Shown piece after piece: positions 26,171-36,700 of a DNA stretch of 64,000 nucleotides. The stretch's first letter is position 1. Each line of letters begins with the position of its first letter. The notes beneath the pieces are model-generated. The model saw only the letters and a list, made by a program, of their open reading frames with translations, searched no databases and had not been told where the DNA came from. The stretch covers positions 124,001 to 188,000 of the forward strand of contig NZ_QTPO01000008.1 of assembly GCF_003853645.1 (NCBI RefSeq). The letters are read 5' to 3'. The DNA is from Burkholderia sp. Bp9143. GTDB taxonomy: Bacteria; Pseudomonadota; Gammaproteobacteria; Burkholderiales; Burkholderiaceae. The translations under genes and the position numbers were made by a program.

Positions 26171-26472
26171 GAGTGACTCCCCTTTTCCAGCACGAATTCT
26201 TGCGATGCGTGATGCGACTGCTGGTCGGCAATGAAAGCCGCCAGCGTGTTGATCGAACGGAAATGCGCTTTCGTGCGCTCGTCGTTCGCGGCGATCGTCA
26301 GGTGAAACTTCTTGCGCAGCATGATGCCGACCTCGAGCGCATCGACGGAATCGAGCCCGATTCCGTCGGTCGAGAACAGCGGCGCGTCGTCGTCGATATC
26401 GTCGACCGTCATGTCGTTGAGATCGAGCATCTCGATCAGAAGCTGCTTAATCTGCAGTTTTAAAGTATCCAT
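26167..26472 (-). CDS. acyl carrier protein (first)
   Basis: The 101-residue ACP starts at ATG 26472 and overlaps the end of the acyltransferase gene by 26 bases. The phosphopantetheine attachment Ser42 sits in DGIGLDSVDALE. It is longer than its neighbour because of a C-terminal extension (QQSHHASQEFVLEKGSHS) beyond the ACP fold. The pairing of two different ACPs is characteristic of aryl-polyene synthesis. Confidence 0.92.
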   Translation of the reverse strand: MDTLKLQIKQLLIEMLDLNDMTVDDIDDDAPLFSTDGIGLDSVDALEVGIMLRKKFHLTIAANDERTKAHFRSINTLAAFIADQQSHHASQEFVLEKGSHS

Positions 26473-27241
26473 GCTGAAACAGGCTTTGAGTAATGTGCAC
26501 TTCCACCTCGCGGGCAATGCTGCGAGCGGCGATCGCCGGTGGCACCACGCCCGGCGCCAGCCGGTCCAGGTCCATCGGCTCGAGCACGTCGATGCGCATG
26601 CGAAACGCACGAGACGGCACGTGATACCAGCGCAGGGTCTTGGTGAATACCGGCGGATCGCAATCGATCAGCACCGGCTGGATCCGGCTGCGCGACTGCA
26701 GCGCCATATGCGCGAAGCCGCGCGAGAACGCATGCAGACGGTTGCCGCCCGGGCTGCGTGTTCCTTCCGGGAAGATGATCATCGTGTAGCCTGCCGCCAG
26801 CTGCCGTGCCCCGGCCTCGACGAGATCGACGGCATCGGCATTGCTGACGTACTCGGCGGCACGCACGATGCCCCAGAAACAGGGATTGCCCCAGTGGCCG
26901 CGCTTGACGACGCAGCATGCCTTCGGCGTCAGCGACAACAGCACCATGACATCGAGCCAGGTCGGGTGGTTGGCAACAACGATTGCCGGGCCGTCCTTGG
27001 CGAGACGCTCGATGCCGGTCAGCTCGAGCTTCATCACGCCGATGCGCTGCAGCAACGCGACCAGCGCGCGGAAGAAATGATGGATGACGAGCGTCACGCC
27101 ACGCTGGCGCGAGCGCCGATTCGGCCAGAGCGCGCCGACGACGATCGCCAGCAGAGAGAACACCGACCCGCACAGCGCGAAACCGGCCAGGCTCGCGCCG
27201 GTCGCGAACAGGCGCCAGCCATAGTCAAGCCGCGCGATCAT
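26447..27241 (-). CDS. PlsC-like 1-acyl-glycerol-3-phosphate acyltransferase family protein
   Basis: The 264-residue protein starts at ATG 27241 and overlaps the previous gene by 17 bases. An N-terminal membrane segment (LAGFALCGSVFSLLAIVVGALW) is followed by the HX4D motif NHPTWLD, then IIFPEGTRSPGG, which are PlsC signatures. Aryl-polyene clusters encode such enzymes, presumably to attach the polyene to the glycerolipid anchor. It is a cytoplasmic-face membrane enzyme. Confidence 0.9.
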   Translation of the reverse strand: MIARLDYGWRLFATGASLAGFALCGSVFSLLAIVVGALWPNRRSRQRGVTLVIHHFFRALVALLQRIGVMKLELTGIERLAKDGPAIVVANHPTWLDVMVLLSLTPKACCVVKRGHWGNPCFWGIVRAAEYVSNADAVDLVEAGARQLAAGYTMIIFPEGTRSPGGNRLHAFSRGFAHMALQSRSRIQPVLIDCDPPVFTKTLRWYHVPSRAFRMRIDVLEPMDLDRLAPGVVPPAIAARSIAREVEVHITQSLFQHGYFKTAD

Positions 27242-27911
27242 GCCAGCTCCATCGCCAGGATGCGTGTTGACCGCGCCACGACGACGCCGCACGCGCCGAC
27301 AGGCAATGCAGCACCGCCGCGCTTTGCGTACCGGCCGCGTCGTCGGCAACCTGCGCGCGGTCCACCGCCATTTCACAGGTCAGATAGCCGGCCGGCTCGC
27401 CGGCGCCGAGCAGAATGGCCAGCCCGACGCTCTCCGGGTCGTCGTCGACATCGCCGTATACGGGATCGGCCGGCTCGTGCGCATAGACGAGCAACACCGG
27501 CGATGCCGGCGACGATTCGTATTGCGAAAAAGCTTCGAGCAGCGCGTAGCCGAGGGTTTCATGCCCGGCCGCGATCGCGGTCGCGGCCGATCGGTCGCGT
27601 CTGGCGATTCCGAATATGCCTGTGACGGCATTGAGGACCGAGAGGCTGAAGGCCGTCGGCGAGACGGGCTCCGCGGCGCCGATGTCGGCGAGAATACCGG
27701 TGGTACGCGCCAGTTCGCCGTGACGCGATGCGAATACCATGCGCAACGGATTCTCCGCGCCGGCGCAGTCGTAGGCCGCCTGAAGCGCGAGACGCGACAG
27801 CCGGCTCAAGCGGCGTCGCACCATCGGATCGAGCGCTTCGACGCCCGGCACCCCCGCGGTCGAAATCGACGTCCATCTGGCGATTGGCATGGTCCAATGC
27901 AAATCGGCCAT
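27225..27911 (-). CDS. beta-ketoacyl synthase-like chain-length factor (PF13723 type)
   Basis: The 228-residue protein starts at ATG 27911 with GAGAA upstream and is the first gene of the 18-gene aryl-polyene operon. It resembles the N-terminal half of a ketosynthase (SPTAFSLSVLNAVTGIFGIA), but where the nucleophilic Cys would stand the chain reads AIAAGHET, so it cannot condense. Such short ketosynthase-like proteins occur in aryl-polyene loci and are annotated as chain-length factor homologues. It may partner one of the three active ketosynthases. The upstream region 27912-28338 should hold the operon promoter. Confidence 0.82.
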   Translation of the reverse strand: MADLHWTMPIARWTSISTAGVPGVEALDPMVRRRLSRLSRLALQAAYDCAGAENPLRMVFASRHGELARTTGILADIGAAEPVSPTAFSLSVLNAVTGIFGIARRDRSAATAIAAGHETLGYALLEAFSQYESSPASPVLLVYAHEPADPVYGDVDDDPESVGLAILLGAGEPAGYLTCEMAVDRAQVADDAAGTQSAAVLHCLSARAASSWRGQHASWRWSWHDRAA

Positions 27912-28077
27912 TGTTGTTCTCGTTGAGGTGATTTCTCTTAAGTGTTTTTATATAACGCTGCCTTGTATCCGGCATTGCGTTCCGCTTTCCATGAAACCCG
28001 CCGCGCGCATGGACCGCCGGACACGTGCAATCGACCCACCTCTTCCGGCAACACCTGCAAAAAGAAAGGAAATCGTC

Positions 28078-28206
28078 ATGCTTGCGAAGCCGGAAGCCGG
28101 ATTATCAACCGCTGCGATCGAGTGGCCGGTATCTCAGTGCGGCGGAACTGTAACAGGGCTGTTACAAAAGATCAACGCCACGGCGCGAGTCGTCTTCGAC
28201 ATTTGA
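28078..28206 (+). CDS. possible 42-residue small ORF in the divergent promoter region
   Basis: ATG 28078 follows an excellent ribosome site (AAGAAAGGA, 7-8 bases away) and opens a 42-codon frame ending at TGA 28206. Third positions are only about 62 percent G/C, well below neighbouring genes, and the palindrome at 28149 lies inside it. The product is not recognised. It could be a leader peptide or chance. Confidence 0.25.
   Translation: MLAKPEAGLSTAAIEWPVSQCGGTVTGLLQKINATARVVFDI
28149..28166. promoter_or_regulatory. perfect 18-bp palindrome, candidate operator (TyrR/PhhR-like)
   Basis: TGTAACAG-GG-CTGTTACA is a perfect inverted repeat of 8-bp arms with a 2-base spacer. Read as TGTAAC-N6-GTTACA it differs from the published TyrR box (TGTAAA-N6-TTTACA) at one symmetric position. 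It lies 238 bases upstream of the aryl-polyene operon, which contains an aromatic amino-acid ammonia-lyase, and 173 bases before the YigZ gene. The palindrome is observed; the regulator is inference. Confidence 0.5.
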
Positions 28207-28338
28207 CCATTTATGAGTTTCTAGAAAAGTCATGCATTGTCGGTTATCCCGACGATCCCCGTCCGGCGTGCCTTTGCCCGGTTATGCACCGAGATGGCTC
28301 ATAATGCGCTCGATGCCAAATCCCCTGTTGCCCGTTCA

Positions 28339-28926
28339 ATGAGTTATTCACTCGCCACCGCCTACACCCGCGAACTCGAAATCCGCAAAAGCCGCTTCAT
28401 CGCGTTCGCGATCCCGGTCGAAGACCGCGATGCCGCGATGCAGGCGTTGCAACGCCTGCGCGACGAACATCCGACGGCTACCCACGTCTGCTGGGCGCTG
28501 CTCGCCGGTGGCCAGTCCGGCATGTCCGACGACGGCGAGCCGTCCGGCACCGCCGGCCGGCCCATCCTCGAGGTGCTGCGTCATCACGATCTCGACGGCG
28601 TGCTCGGCGCGGTCGTCCGCTACTACGGCGGCGTGAAGCTCGGCGCGGGCGGCCTGGTGCGCGCCTATACGGATGCGATCGCCTCGGCGCTGCTCGACGC
28701 CGAGCGCGTCGAGCGCATTCGCCACACGCGGTTCGCGATCGAAATCGGCTACCCGGACGAGGCCCGCGTGCGCCGCTGGATCGAGCAGGCGGGTTACGAC
28801 CTGGTGGACAGTGCGTACGGGATGACGGTGAGGCTCGTGATCAAGCTGCCGGAAACAGCCGAGGCGGCGGCGAAAACCGAACTGTTCGACCTGACGCAAG
28901 GGCGTTCGGGCTTCCCCGCCCTGTGA
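28339..28926 (+). CDS. yigZ: YigZ/IMPACT-family protein
   Basis: The 195-residue protein starts at ATG 28339 (MSYSLATAYTRELEIRKSRF). It has the IMPACT N-domain signatures KSRFIAFAIPVED and the block GQSGMSDDGEPSGTAGRPIL, then VVRYYGGVKLGAGGLVRAY, followed by a small ferredoxin-like C-domain. Family members (YigZ, YvyE) are linked to translation stress and ribosome-associated regulation; the exact biochemical role is unsettled. Upstream in-frame ATGs give a non-conserved extension. It is monocistronic, followed by a hairpin at 28930. Confidence 0.93.
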   Translation: MSYSLATAYTRELEIRKSRFIAFAIPVEDRDAAMQALQRLRDEHPTATHVCWALLAGGQSGMSDDGEPSGTAGRPILEVLRHHDLDGVLGAVVRYYGGVKLGAGGLVRAYTDAIASALLDAERVERIRHTRFAIEIGYPDEARVRRWIEQAGYDLVDSAYGMTVRLVIKLPETAEAAAKTELFDLTQGRSGFPAL

Positions 28927-28929
28927 CGT

Positions 28930-28949
28930 GCGGGTGACCGCCCACCCGC
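28930..28949 (+). terminator. hairpin after yigZ
   Basis: Stem GCGGGTG / CACCCGC with loop ACCGCC begins 4 bases after the stop codon. No T-run follows. Probable termination or 3'-end protection signal. Confidence 0.45.
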
Positions 28950-29170
28950 TCGCCGTAGCGGTTTCACATAGATTCCTGCGAAAAATCAGATACGTCCGAT
29001 AGCAAAAACGCCCGCCTAAACATACTCTCCCCGCATTCCCGGCAACGTGTCCCGCCAACGTTTGGCCGGGCCGAACCGACGCCGGCGGCACGTCACGTGC
29101 TGGACGTGCCGACACGCAGCACATCGCGCGTCGCCAGCCATCAGAATTCAGCTACGGGGATATCGGACGC

Positions 29171-29458
29171 ATGCAACTGCAAAAACTGCAAGCCCAGCTC
29201 GCGGTACTCGATCGACGGATCCGGGCGGCGCGTCGCCGCGAGCGCCAGGCAGCACTGGCGCAGGTGCGCCAACTCGTGACGAACTATGCGCTGACCGCGC
29301 GGGAAATCTTCGGGCAGGGTTACAGCGACCGCACGAAGCTGTTCACGATCGGTGCGAAATATCGCGATCCGGCGACGGGCGCAACCTGGAGCGGACGCGG
29401 TCGCACCCCCGCCTGGATCGCCGGCCGCGACCGCGCCGCATTCCTGATCCGGGAGTAA
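29171..29458 (+). CDS. H-NS-like nucleoid-associated protein
   Basis: The 95-residue protein has an N-terminal coiled-coil-type oligomerisation segment (LQKLQAQLAVLDRRIRAARR) and the H-NS DNA-binding C-domain KYRDPATGATWSGRGRTPAW, the core motif of the betaproteobacterial H-NS family. Such proteins bind A+T-rich DNA and silence acquired genes. Start at ATG 29171; no closer alternative keeps the coiled coil. It is monocistronic. Burkholderia carry many small paralogues of this kind, so it need not be the main H-NS. Confidence 0.9.
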   Translation: MQLQKLQAQLAVLDRRIRAARRRERQAALAQVRQLVTNYALTAREIFGQGYSDRTKLFTIGAKYRDPATGATWSGRGRTPAWIAGRDRAAFLIRE

Positions 29459-29459
29459 C

Positions 29460-29486
29460 GCGCGCCGCGTTGCACGGCGCGCCCTT
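29460..29486. terminator. bidirectional hairpin between hns-like gene and ppk2
   Basis: A perfect 8-bp stem GCGCGCCG / CGGCGCGC with a 7-base loop sits directly after the hns-like stop and 27 bases after the convergent ppk2 stop. It serves as terminator for one or both genes; only a short T pair follows. Confidence 0.5.
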
Positions 29487-29512
29487 CGGCCGGTCCGTTC
29501 GGCCCGAACCGC

Positions 29513-30463
29513 TCAATACACGTCGGGCACGATCATGTCGTCCGGTACCGGACGGCGAATGTAATCCTCGTGATGCTCGCGCTGCGGCAGATCGATCGTC
29601 GGACGCGGCACCTCGTGATACGGCACCTGCTGGAGCAGGTGGTGAATGCAGTTCAGGCGCGCGCGCTTCTTGTCGACCGCCTGCACGACCCACCATGGCG
29701 CCTCGGGGATATGCGTGCGCAGCAGCATCTCTTCCTTGGCGGCCGTATAGGCCTCCCAGCGGCGGCGGCTCTCGAGGTCCATCGGGCTCAGCTTCCACTG
29801 CTTCAGCGGATCCTCGATCCGGCTCTGGAAGCGCAGTTCCTGCTCATGGTCGGTGATCGAGAACCAGTACTTGACGATCTGGACCCCGCTGCGCGCGAGC
29901 ATTTTCTCGAATTCGGGCACCGAGCGGAAAAACTCCTCGTATTCGTCGTCGGTACAGAAGTTCATCACGCGCTCGACGCCTGCGCGGTTGTACCAGCTGC
30001 GATCGAACAGCACGATCTCGCCGCCGGCCGGCAGATGCGCGACATAGCGCTGGAAATACCATTGCGTGCGCTCGCGGTTGCTCGGCGCCGGCAGCGCCGC
30101 CACGCGACACACGCGCGGATTCAGACGCTGCGTGATGCGCTTGATCGCGCCGCCCTTGCCTGCCGCGTCGCGCCCCTCGAAAATCACGACGAGCCGGTGC
30201 CCTGTGTTCACGACCCAGTCCTGCAGCTTCACGAGCTCGCCCTGCAGTCGGAACAGCTCGCGGAAATACTGCTTACGGGCTTCGCGGCGCTCCGGCGAGA
30301 ACAGCAGATCCTCGTCGCTGTCGAAGCGGCGGTCGTCGAGCTCCATTTCGAGTTCTTCGTCGTACGCGTCGACGAGGTCTTCCTCGAAACGTCGCTGGCG
30401 CGACTCGAGCGATGCTGTATCGGTGAAGTTGTCGGTCTCGGTGCGGGTATCGTTATCGCCCAT
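29513..30463 (-). CDS. ppk2: polyphosphate kinase 2
   Basis: The 316-residue protein starts at ATG 30463, four bases after AAGGAGG, the strongest ribosome site of the region; an upstream in-frame start at 30481 is less likely. It has the PPK2 Walker A VIFEGRDAAGKGGAIKRI (about 90-107) and Walker B/lid VLFDRSWYNRAGVERVM, followed by YWFSITDHEQ. PPK2 enzymes use polyphosphate to phosphorylate nucleoside (di)phosphates. The acidic N-terminal 60 residues are a common extension. Confidence 0.95.
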   Translation of the reverse strand: MGDNDTRTETDNFTDTASLESRQRRFEEDLVDAYDEELEMELDDRRFDSDEDLLFSPERREARKQYFRELFRLQGELVKLQDWVVNTGHRLVVIFEGRDAAGKGGAIKRITQRLNPRVCRVAALPAPSNRERTQWYFQRYVAHLPAGGEIVLFDRSWYNRAGVERVMNFCTDDEYEEFFRSVPEFEKMLARSGVQIVKYWFSITDHEQELRFQSRIEDPLKQWKLSPMDLESRRRWEAYTAAKEEMLLRTHIPEAPWWVVQAVDKKRARLNCIHHLLQQVPYHEVPRPTIDLPQREHHEDYIRRPVPDDMIVPDVY

Positions 30464-30532
30464 GGGGCCTCCTTCCTGCAATTGACGCAGCCAAACGCCT
30501 CCATTATCCCAGCGTCGCGCGTCAAATTGATG

Positions 30533-30554
30533 AAAAAGGGGCCGATCCGCCCCT
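30533..30554 (-). terminator. rho-independent terminator (minus strand)
   Basis: On the minus strand the stem AGGGGC / GCCCCT (loop of 6) is followed directly by TTTTT. It overlaps the stop codon of the small frame at 30554-30738, so some transcript from the right ends here. Confidence 0.6.
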
Positions 30555-30742
30555 CAGAGGCGGAATCCTGGCAGCACGCTCGCCAGCACCGGGTTCGCGG
30601 AACTGTCGATGGATGGTGTTGGACGCCAGCAAAGCGTGCCCGGCACAGTCGACGAGCAGTCGCTGATCGCGCTGGACCGCTTCATCGAGCGCAACGCGGC
30701 GAACGACCGGCGCCGAGCGGCGGACGACACGCGCCGCCCCAT

Positions 30743-30769
30743 GAAAAATGCCGGGCCCGCGCCCGGCAT
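30743..30769 (-). terminator. rho-independent terminator of ggt
   Basis: A perfect 9-bp stem ATGCCGGGC / GCCCGGCAT with loop CCGC is followed on the minus strand by a T-run (ATTTTT). It lies about 50 bases after the ggt stop codon and fits an intrinsic terminator well. Confidence 0.8.
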
Positions 30770-30820
30770 CGCGCTCCGCCGGTGCGACCGCCGCGACGGT
30801 CGCGCATCCGGCCTGCCCCG

Positions 30821-32542
<1,722 letters not shown>

Positions 32543-32944
32543 TGCATGTCCCCCAATGTGGATCTACGGCGGGCTGGAAATAGCCCCTGATCCGCTTATA
32601 ACCGCTGGCGCACGGTCGGCCATATACCGGTTTCGTAGGAAAGGGGAGATGCGAGCAAGAAACTCGCCGCGTGTTACGAACCGCCGCGAACCGTGTGCGG
32701 TCGGTCACACGGCGGAGCACAGGCGAACAAGCGGATCGGTCGAAATTGCATGCGGCGGGGTCGAAGCGCAACGCGCAATCGGAAAATCACGGCACGCGTG
32801 GCCTGCGAGGCCACGCTGCATGCAAAAAAATCTGCGATCGAACCGACCGCTGCGCGGGCCGATCTGAGAAGATAGCGCCCCGCTTTCGCGCCCGATCGTT
32901 CGCGCTCGTCAGCCGTCGCTCCACGCTTCTTCGTCTCGTTTCCT
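32543..32944. other. intergenic region between divergent ggt and the YdjM-like gene
   Basis: This 400-base spacer should hold both promoters. The only clear elements are TTATAA at 32596-32601, oriented for ggt, and A-rich tracts near 32824. Open frames across it lack ribosome sites and known motifs, so I see no gene. Confidence 0.4.
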
Positions 32945-33469
32945 ATGGCATCACACAATGCGCATCACGCGTCCGGTTTCGCGGCCGGCGTCGCCGCCGC
33001 CGTCCTCGTCGCACAAACCGGCGCGACCGGCCCCTGGCACACGGGCCTGCTCGCCGCGTTCGCGGCCGGCGTCGCGGGCGGTACCGCGCCCGACTGGCTC
33101 GAAGTCGCGTGGTGGACCCGCAAGCGCCGCCTGTGGATCACGCACCGCACCGTCACGCACTGGGGCATCGGCTGGATCGCGCTGCTCGCACTCGGATGGC
33201 ACGGGCTCACGCATCATCCGCATCCGCTGTGGGCCGCGCCGCTGTTCGGCTTCGCGTGCGGCGGCGTGATGCACCTGCTCGCCGACTGGCCGAATCCGCT
33301 CGGCGTGCCGTGGATCTGGCGGCGTCACTCGCTGAACCTGTGGAACAGCGGACATTGCGACCTGATCGTCGTGGCTGCCGCATGGGGCGGAACGCTGTGG
33401 CTCGCGCAGTCGCTGTGGACGCGCGCACCGTTTCTCGAACACTGGCTCGGCTGGCTGCATCGCGTGTAG
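32945..33469 (+). CDS. DUF457/YdjM-type membrane-bound metal-dependent hydrolase
   Basis: The 174-residue protein has several membrane segments (GLLAAFAAGVAGGTAPDWLE, IALLALGWHGL, VVAAAWGGTLWLAQ) with His/Asp-rich motifs typical of the LexA-regulated YdjM/DUF457 family: NAHHASGF, HRTVTHWGIG and HLLADWPNPLG. The family is called metal-dependent hydrolase on the basis of these conserved His/Asp residues; substrates are unknown. Start ATG 32945 is the first in frame after the promoter region. The stop lies inside a 10-bp tandem repeat. Confidence 0.82.
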   Translation: MASHNAHHASGFAAGVAAAVLVAQTGATGPWHTGLLAAFAAGVAGGTAPDWLEVAWWTRKRRLWITHRTVTHWGIGWIALLALGWHGLTHHPHPLWAAPLFGFACGGVMHLLADWPNPLGVPWIWRRHSLNLWNSGHCDLIVVAAAWGGTLWLAQSLWTRAPFLEHWLGWLHRV

Positions 33470-33490
33470 TCGCGTGTAGTCGCGTGGAGT
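33461..33490 (+). repeat. 10-bp tandem repeat across a stop codon
   Basis: CGCGTGTAGT occurs twice in tandem (33461-33480), with a third copy CGCGTGGAGT (33481-33490). The TAG of the YdjM-like gene lies in the first unit. Slippage would alter the 3' end. Confidence 0.8.
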
Positions 33491-33681
33491 CGCGGATCGC
33501 GCCGTGCATCCGCCCCGCGCACATCGAACGCTGCTTTCCCCTCCCGCCGAACCGGCACCCGGGCCCGAACGGGCGCCGTTCCGCGCGACGTCTGTTGAAA
33601 TACCGGCACCGCGCCTCATCTGAATCTGCGACGCGCTCCTCGCCCGCGGTGCCCGGCACGCATACGCGACGTCTGGCACAC

Positions 33682-33733
33682 TGACGATTCGCGCGCGGCC
33701 GCCCGTGTGACGATTCGCGCGCGGCCGCCCGTG
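33682..33733 (+). repeat. perfect 26-bp tandem duplication upstream of lhr
   Basis: Two perfect, directly adjacent copies of a 26-bp unit starting TGACGATTCGCGCGCGG occupy 33682-33707 and 33708-33733. They end 26 bases before the lhr start codon, so copy number could affect leader spacing or promoter position. Confidence 0.9.
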
Positions 33734-33759
33734 CGCTCGCACCCCATTTCAACGCTCCG

Positions 33760-36700
33760 ATGGACGTCACCGCCACCCGCCCTGCCCACGCGCTCGACGT
33801 GTTCCACCCGGCCGTCGCCGCGTGGTTCCGCCGCACGTTTGCCGCGCCGACCGGTGCGCAGGCGCTCGCGTGGCCGCACATCAAGGCCGGCCGGTCGACG
33901 CTCGTCGCCGCGCCGACGGGCTCCGGCAAGACACTCACCGCGTTCCTGTGCGCGCTCGACGACCTCGTGCGCGATGCACTCGCGCACGACGGCGCGCTGC
34001 CCGACGCGACGCTCGTCGTCTACGTGTCGCCGCTGAAGGCGCTGTCGAACGACATCCACGTAAACCTCGACGCACCGCTCGCCGGCATCGCCGAATCGCT
34101 CGCGCAACTCGGGCTGCCGGTGCCGGCGATCCGCACCGCCGTGCGCACCGGCGACACCACGCAGGCGGAACGCGCGGCGCTGCGCAAGCGCGCGCCGCAC
34201 ATCCTCGTGACGACGCCCGAGTCGCTGTACGTGCTGCTGTCGTCCACTTCGGGGCGGCAGATGCTGTCGAACGTGCGTTCGGTGATCGTCGACGAGATCC
34301 ACGCACTTGCGTCGTCCAAGCGCGGCAGCCACCTCGCGCTGTCGCTCGAACGCCTCGACGCGCTGGCGGGACGCGCGTTGCCGCGCATCGGGTTGTCGGC
34401 CACGCAGAAACCGATCGACGCGGTCGCGCGCTTCCTCGTCGGCGGCCCGGCCGATGCGCCGCGCGACTGCACGATCGTCGACACCGGCCACACGCGCGAA
34501 CGCGACCTCGCGCTCGAACTGCCGAACGTGCCGCTCGAACCGGTGATGGCCACCGACGTGTGGGAACAGGTGTACGACCGGATCGCCGCGCTCGCGGCCG
34601 CGCATCGCACGACGCTCGTGTTCGTGAACACGCGGCGCACCGCGGAACGCATGGCGCGCCATCTCGCCGACCGTCTCGGCAAGAACGCGATCGCCGCACA
34701 CCACGGCAGTCTCGCGAAGGAACATCGGTTCGACGCCGAACAACGCCTCAAGCGCGGCGAGCTGAAGCTGCTCGTCGCGACCGCGTCGCTCGAGCTCGGC
34801 ATCGACATCGGCGACGTCGATCTCGTGTGCCAGGTCGGTTCGCCGCGCGGCATCGCGCCGTTCCTGCAGCGCGTCGGCCGCTCGGGGCACCATGTCGGCG
34901 GCGTGCCGAAGGGCCGCCTGTTCCCGCTGTCGCGCGACGAGCTGGTCGAATGCGCGGCGCTGCTCGATTGCGTGCAACGCGGCGAGCTCGATGCATTGCG
35001 GATTCCCGAGGCACCGCTCGACGTGCTCGCGCAGCAGATCGTCGCCGAAGTCGCCTGCGCGGAATGGCGGGAAGACACGCTGTACGCGAGCTTCACGCGC
35101 GCGGCACCGTACGCACGCCTGTCGCGCGAACGCTTCGACGACGTGATGAAGATGCTCGCCGAAGGCTTCACGAGCCGCCGCGGCGTGCGCGGCGCGTATC
35201 TGCATCGCGACGTGGTCGGCGGCACGGTGCGCGGGCGCCGCAACGCGATGATGACCGCGACGACGTCGGGCGGCACGATTCCCGATATGGCCGACTACGC
35301 GGTGCTGCTCGAACCGCAGGGCATCCAGGTCGGCACCGTCAACGAGGATTTCGCGATCGAGAGCCTCGCGGGCGACGTGTTCCAGCTCGGCAACCAGTCG
35401 TACCGGATCATTCGCGTGGAAACGGGCCGCGTGCGTGTCGAGGACGCGCAAGGCCAGTCGCCGAGCATCCCGTTCTGGCTCGGCGAGGCGCCCGGGCGCA
35501 GCGACGAGCTGTCGGCCGCGGTCGGCCGGCTGCGCGCGCGGCTCGACGGGCTGTTCGCCGAAGACGATCGGCACACGGCGGCCGGTGAACGCAAGCGCGC
35601 GAGCAGCGACGCGGCCGGCAAGACCGGCACGCGCGGCAAGGCCAGGCAAGCAGCGGAAGCCTGTGCCGTCGCCGATCCGCGCAACGATGCCGACGGCACC
35701 GCGATCGGCCCGGCCGAAAGCCGCCTCGCGCCGGCGCTGCGCTGGCTCGTCGACGATCTCCACCTGTCGCCCGACGCAGCCCGCCAGATCGCCGACTACC
35801 TCGCACGCACGCGTGCGGCGCTCGGCGCACTGCCAACGCAGGACACGCTCGTGATGGAGCGCTTCTTCGACGAATCGGGCGGCACACAGCTCGTGATCCA
35901 TTCGCCGTTCGGCAGCCGCATCAACCGCGCGTGGGGACTCGCGCTGCGCAAGCGCTTCTGCCGCAGTTTCAACTTCGAGCTGCAGGCCGCCGCGACCGAC
36001 GACGCGATCATTCTTTCGCTGTCGCTCGCGCACAGCTTCGCGCTCGACGAAGTGTGGCGCTACCTGCGCTCGGCGAGCGCCGAGCACGTGCTGGTCCAGG
36101 CGTTGCTCGACGCGCCGATGTTCGGCGTGCGCTGGCGCTGGAACGCGACGACCGCGCTCGCGCTGCCGCGCTTCACCGGCGGCCGGCGCACCGCGCCGCA
36201 GTTGCAGCGGATGAAGAGCGAGGACCTGCTCGCGACCGTGTTTCCCGACCAGGTCGCGTGCCTCGAGAACATCGTCGGCGAACGCGAGATCCCGCACCAT
36301 CCGCTCGTCGACCAGACGCTCGACGATTGCCTGCACGACGCGATGGATACCGACGGCTGGCTCGCGCTGCTGCGCCGGATCGAAAGCGGCGCGATCGAAC
36401 TGATCGCGCGTGACCTGCCCGCGCCGTCGCCGCTCGCGGCCGAAATCCTGAACGCGAAACCCTACGCGTTTCTCGACGACGCGCCGCTCGAGGAGCGCCG
36501 CACGCAGGCCGTGCAGTCGCGCCGCTGGAGCGATCCCGAATCGGCCGACGATCTCGGCGCACTCGACGCCGACGCAATCGATGCGGTGCGCGACGAAGCG
36601 TGGCCGCTCGTGCGCGATGCCGACGAAATGCACGACGCCCTGCTCACGCTGGCCTGCGTCGCCGACAGCGAAGCACATGCGCACGAAGGCTGGCCCGAGC

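Larger units (their letters stand above)
27912..28338. other. divergent promoter region of the aryl-polyene operon and yigZ
   Basis: This A+T-richer stretch separates the operon start (27911) from the YigZ-family gene (28339). It includes TATATAA at about 27949-27955, a candidate -10 for the operon, the perfect palindrome at 28149-28166 and a weak 42-codon ORF at 28078-28206. The part at 28200-28250 is again A+T-rich. Promoter boxes could not be fixed with confidence. Confidence 0.5.
30464..30820. other. intergenic region between ppk2 and ggt with two minus-strand terminators
   Basis: Besides the ppk2 promoter, the stretch holds two rho-independent terminators pointing left (30533-30554 and 30743-30769). 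The second closes ggt; the first ends nothing obvious. Between them an open minus-strand frame (30554-30738, ATG to TGA, 61 codons, starting MGRRVSSAARRR) ends exactly at the first hairpin. It has no recognisable domain and no clear ribosome site. It may be a small gene or the decayed remnant of one. Confidence 0.4.

Noticed and set aside
8903..27911. The large operon as an ordinary type II fatty-acid synthase or a resorcinol/flexirubin pathway
   Set aside because: The MMPL plus LolA pair, COG4648-type protein, glycosyltransferase-acyltransferase fusion and ligase-dehydratase are the aryl-polyene set; no dialkylresorcinol (DarA/DarB) genes are present.
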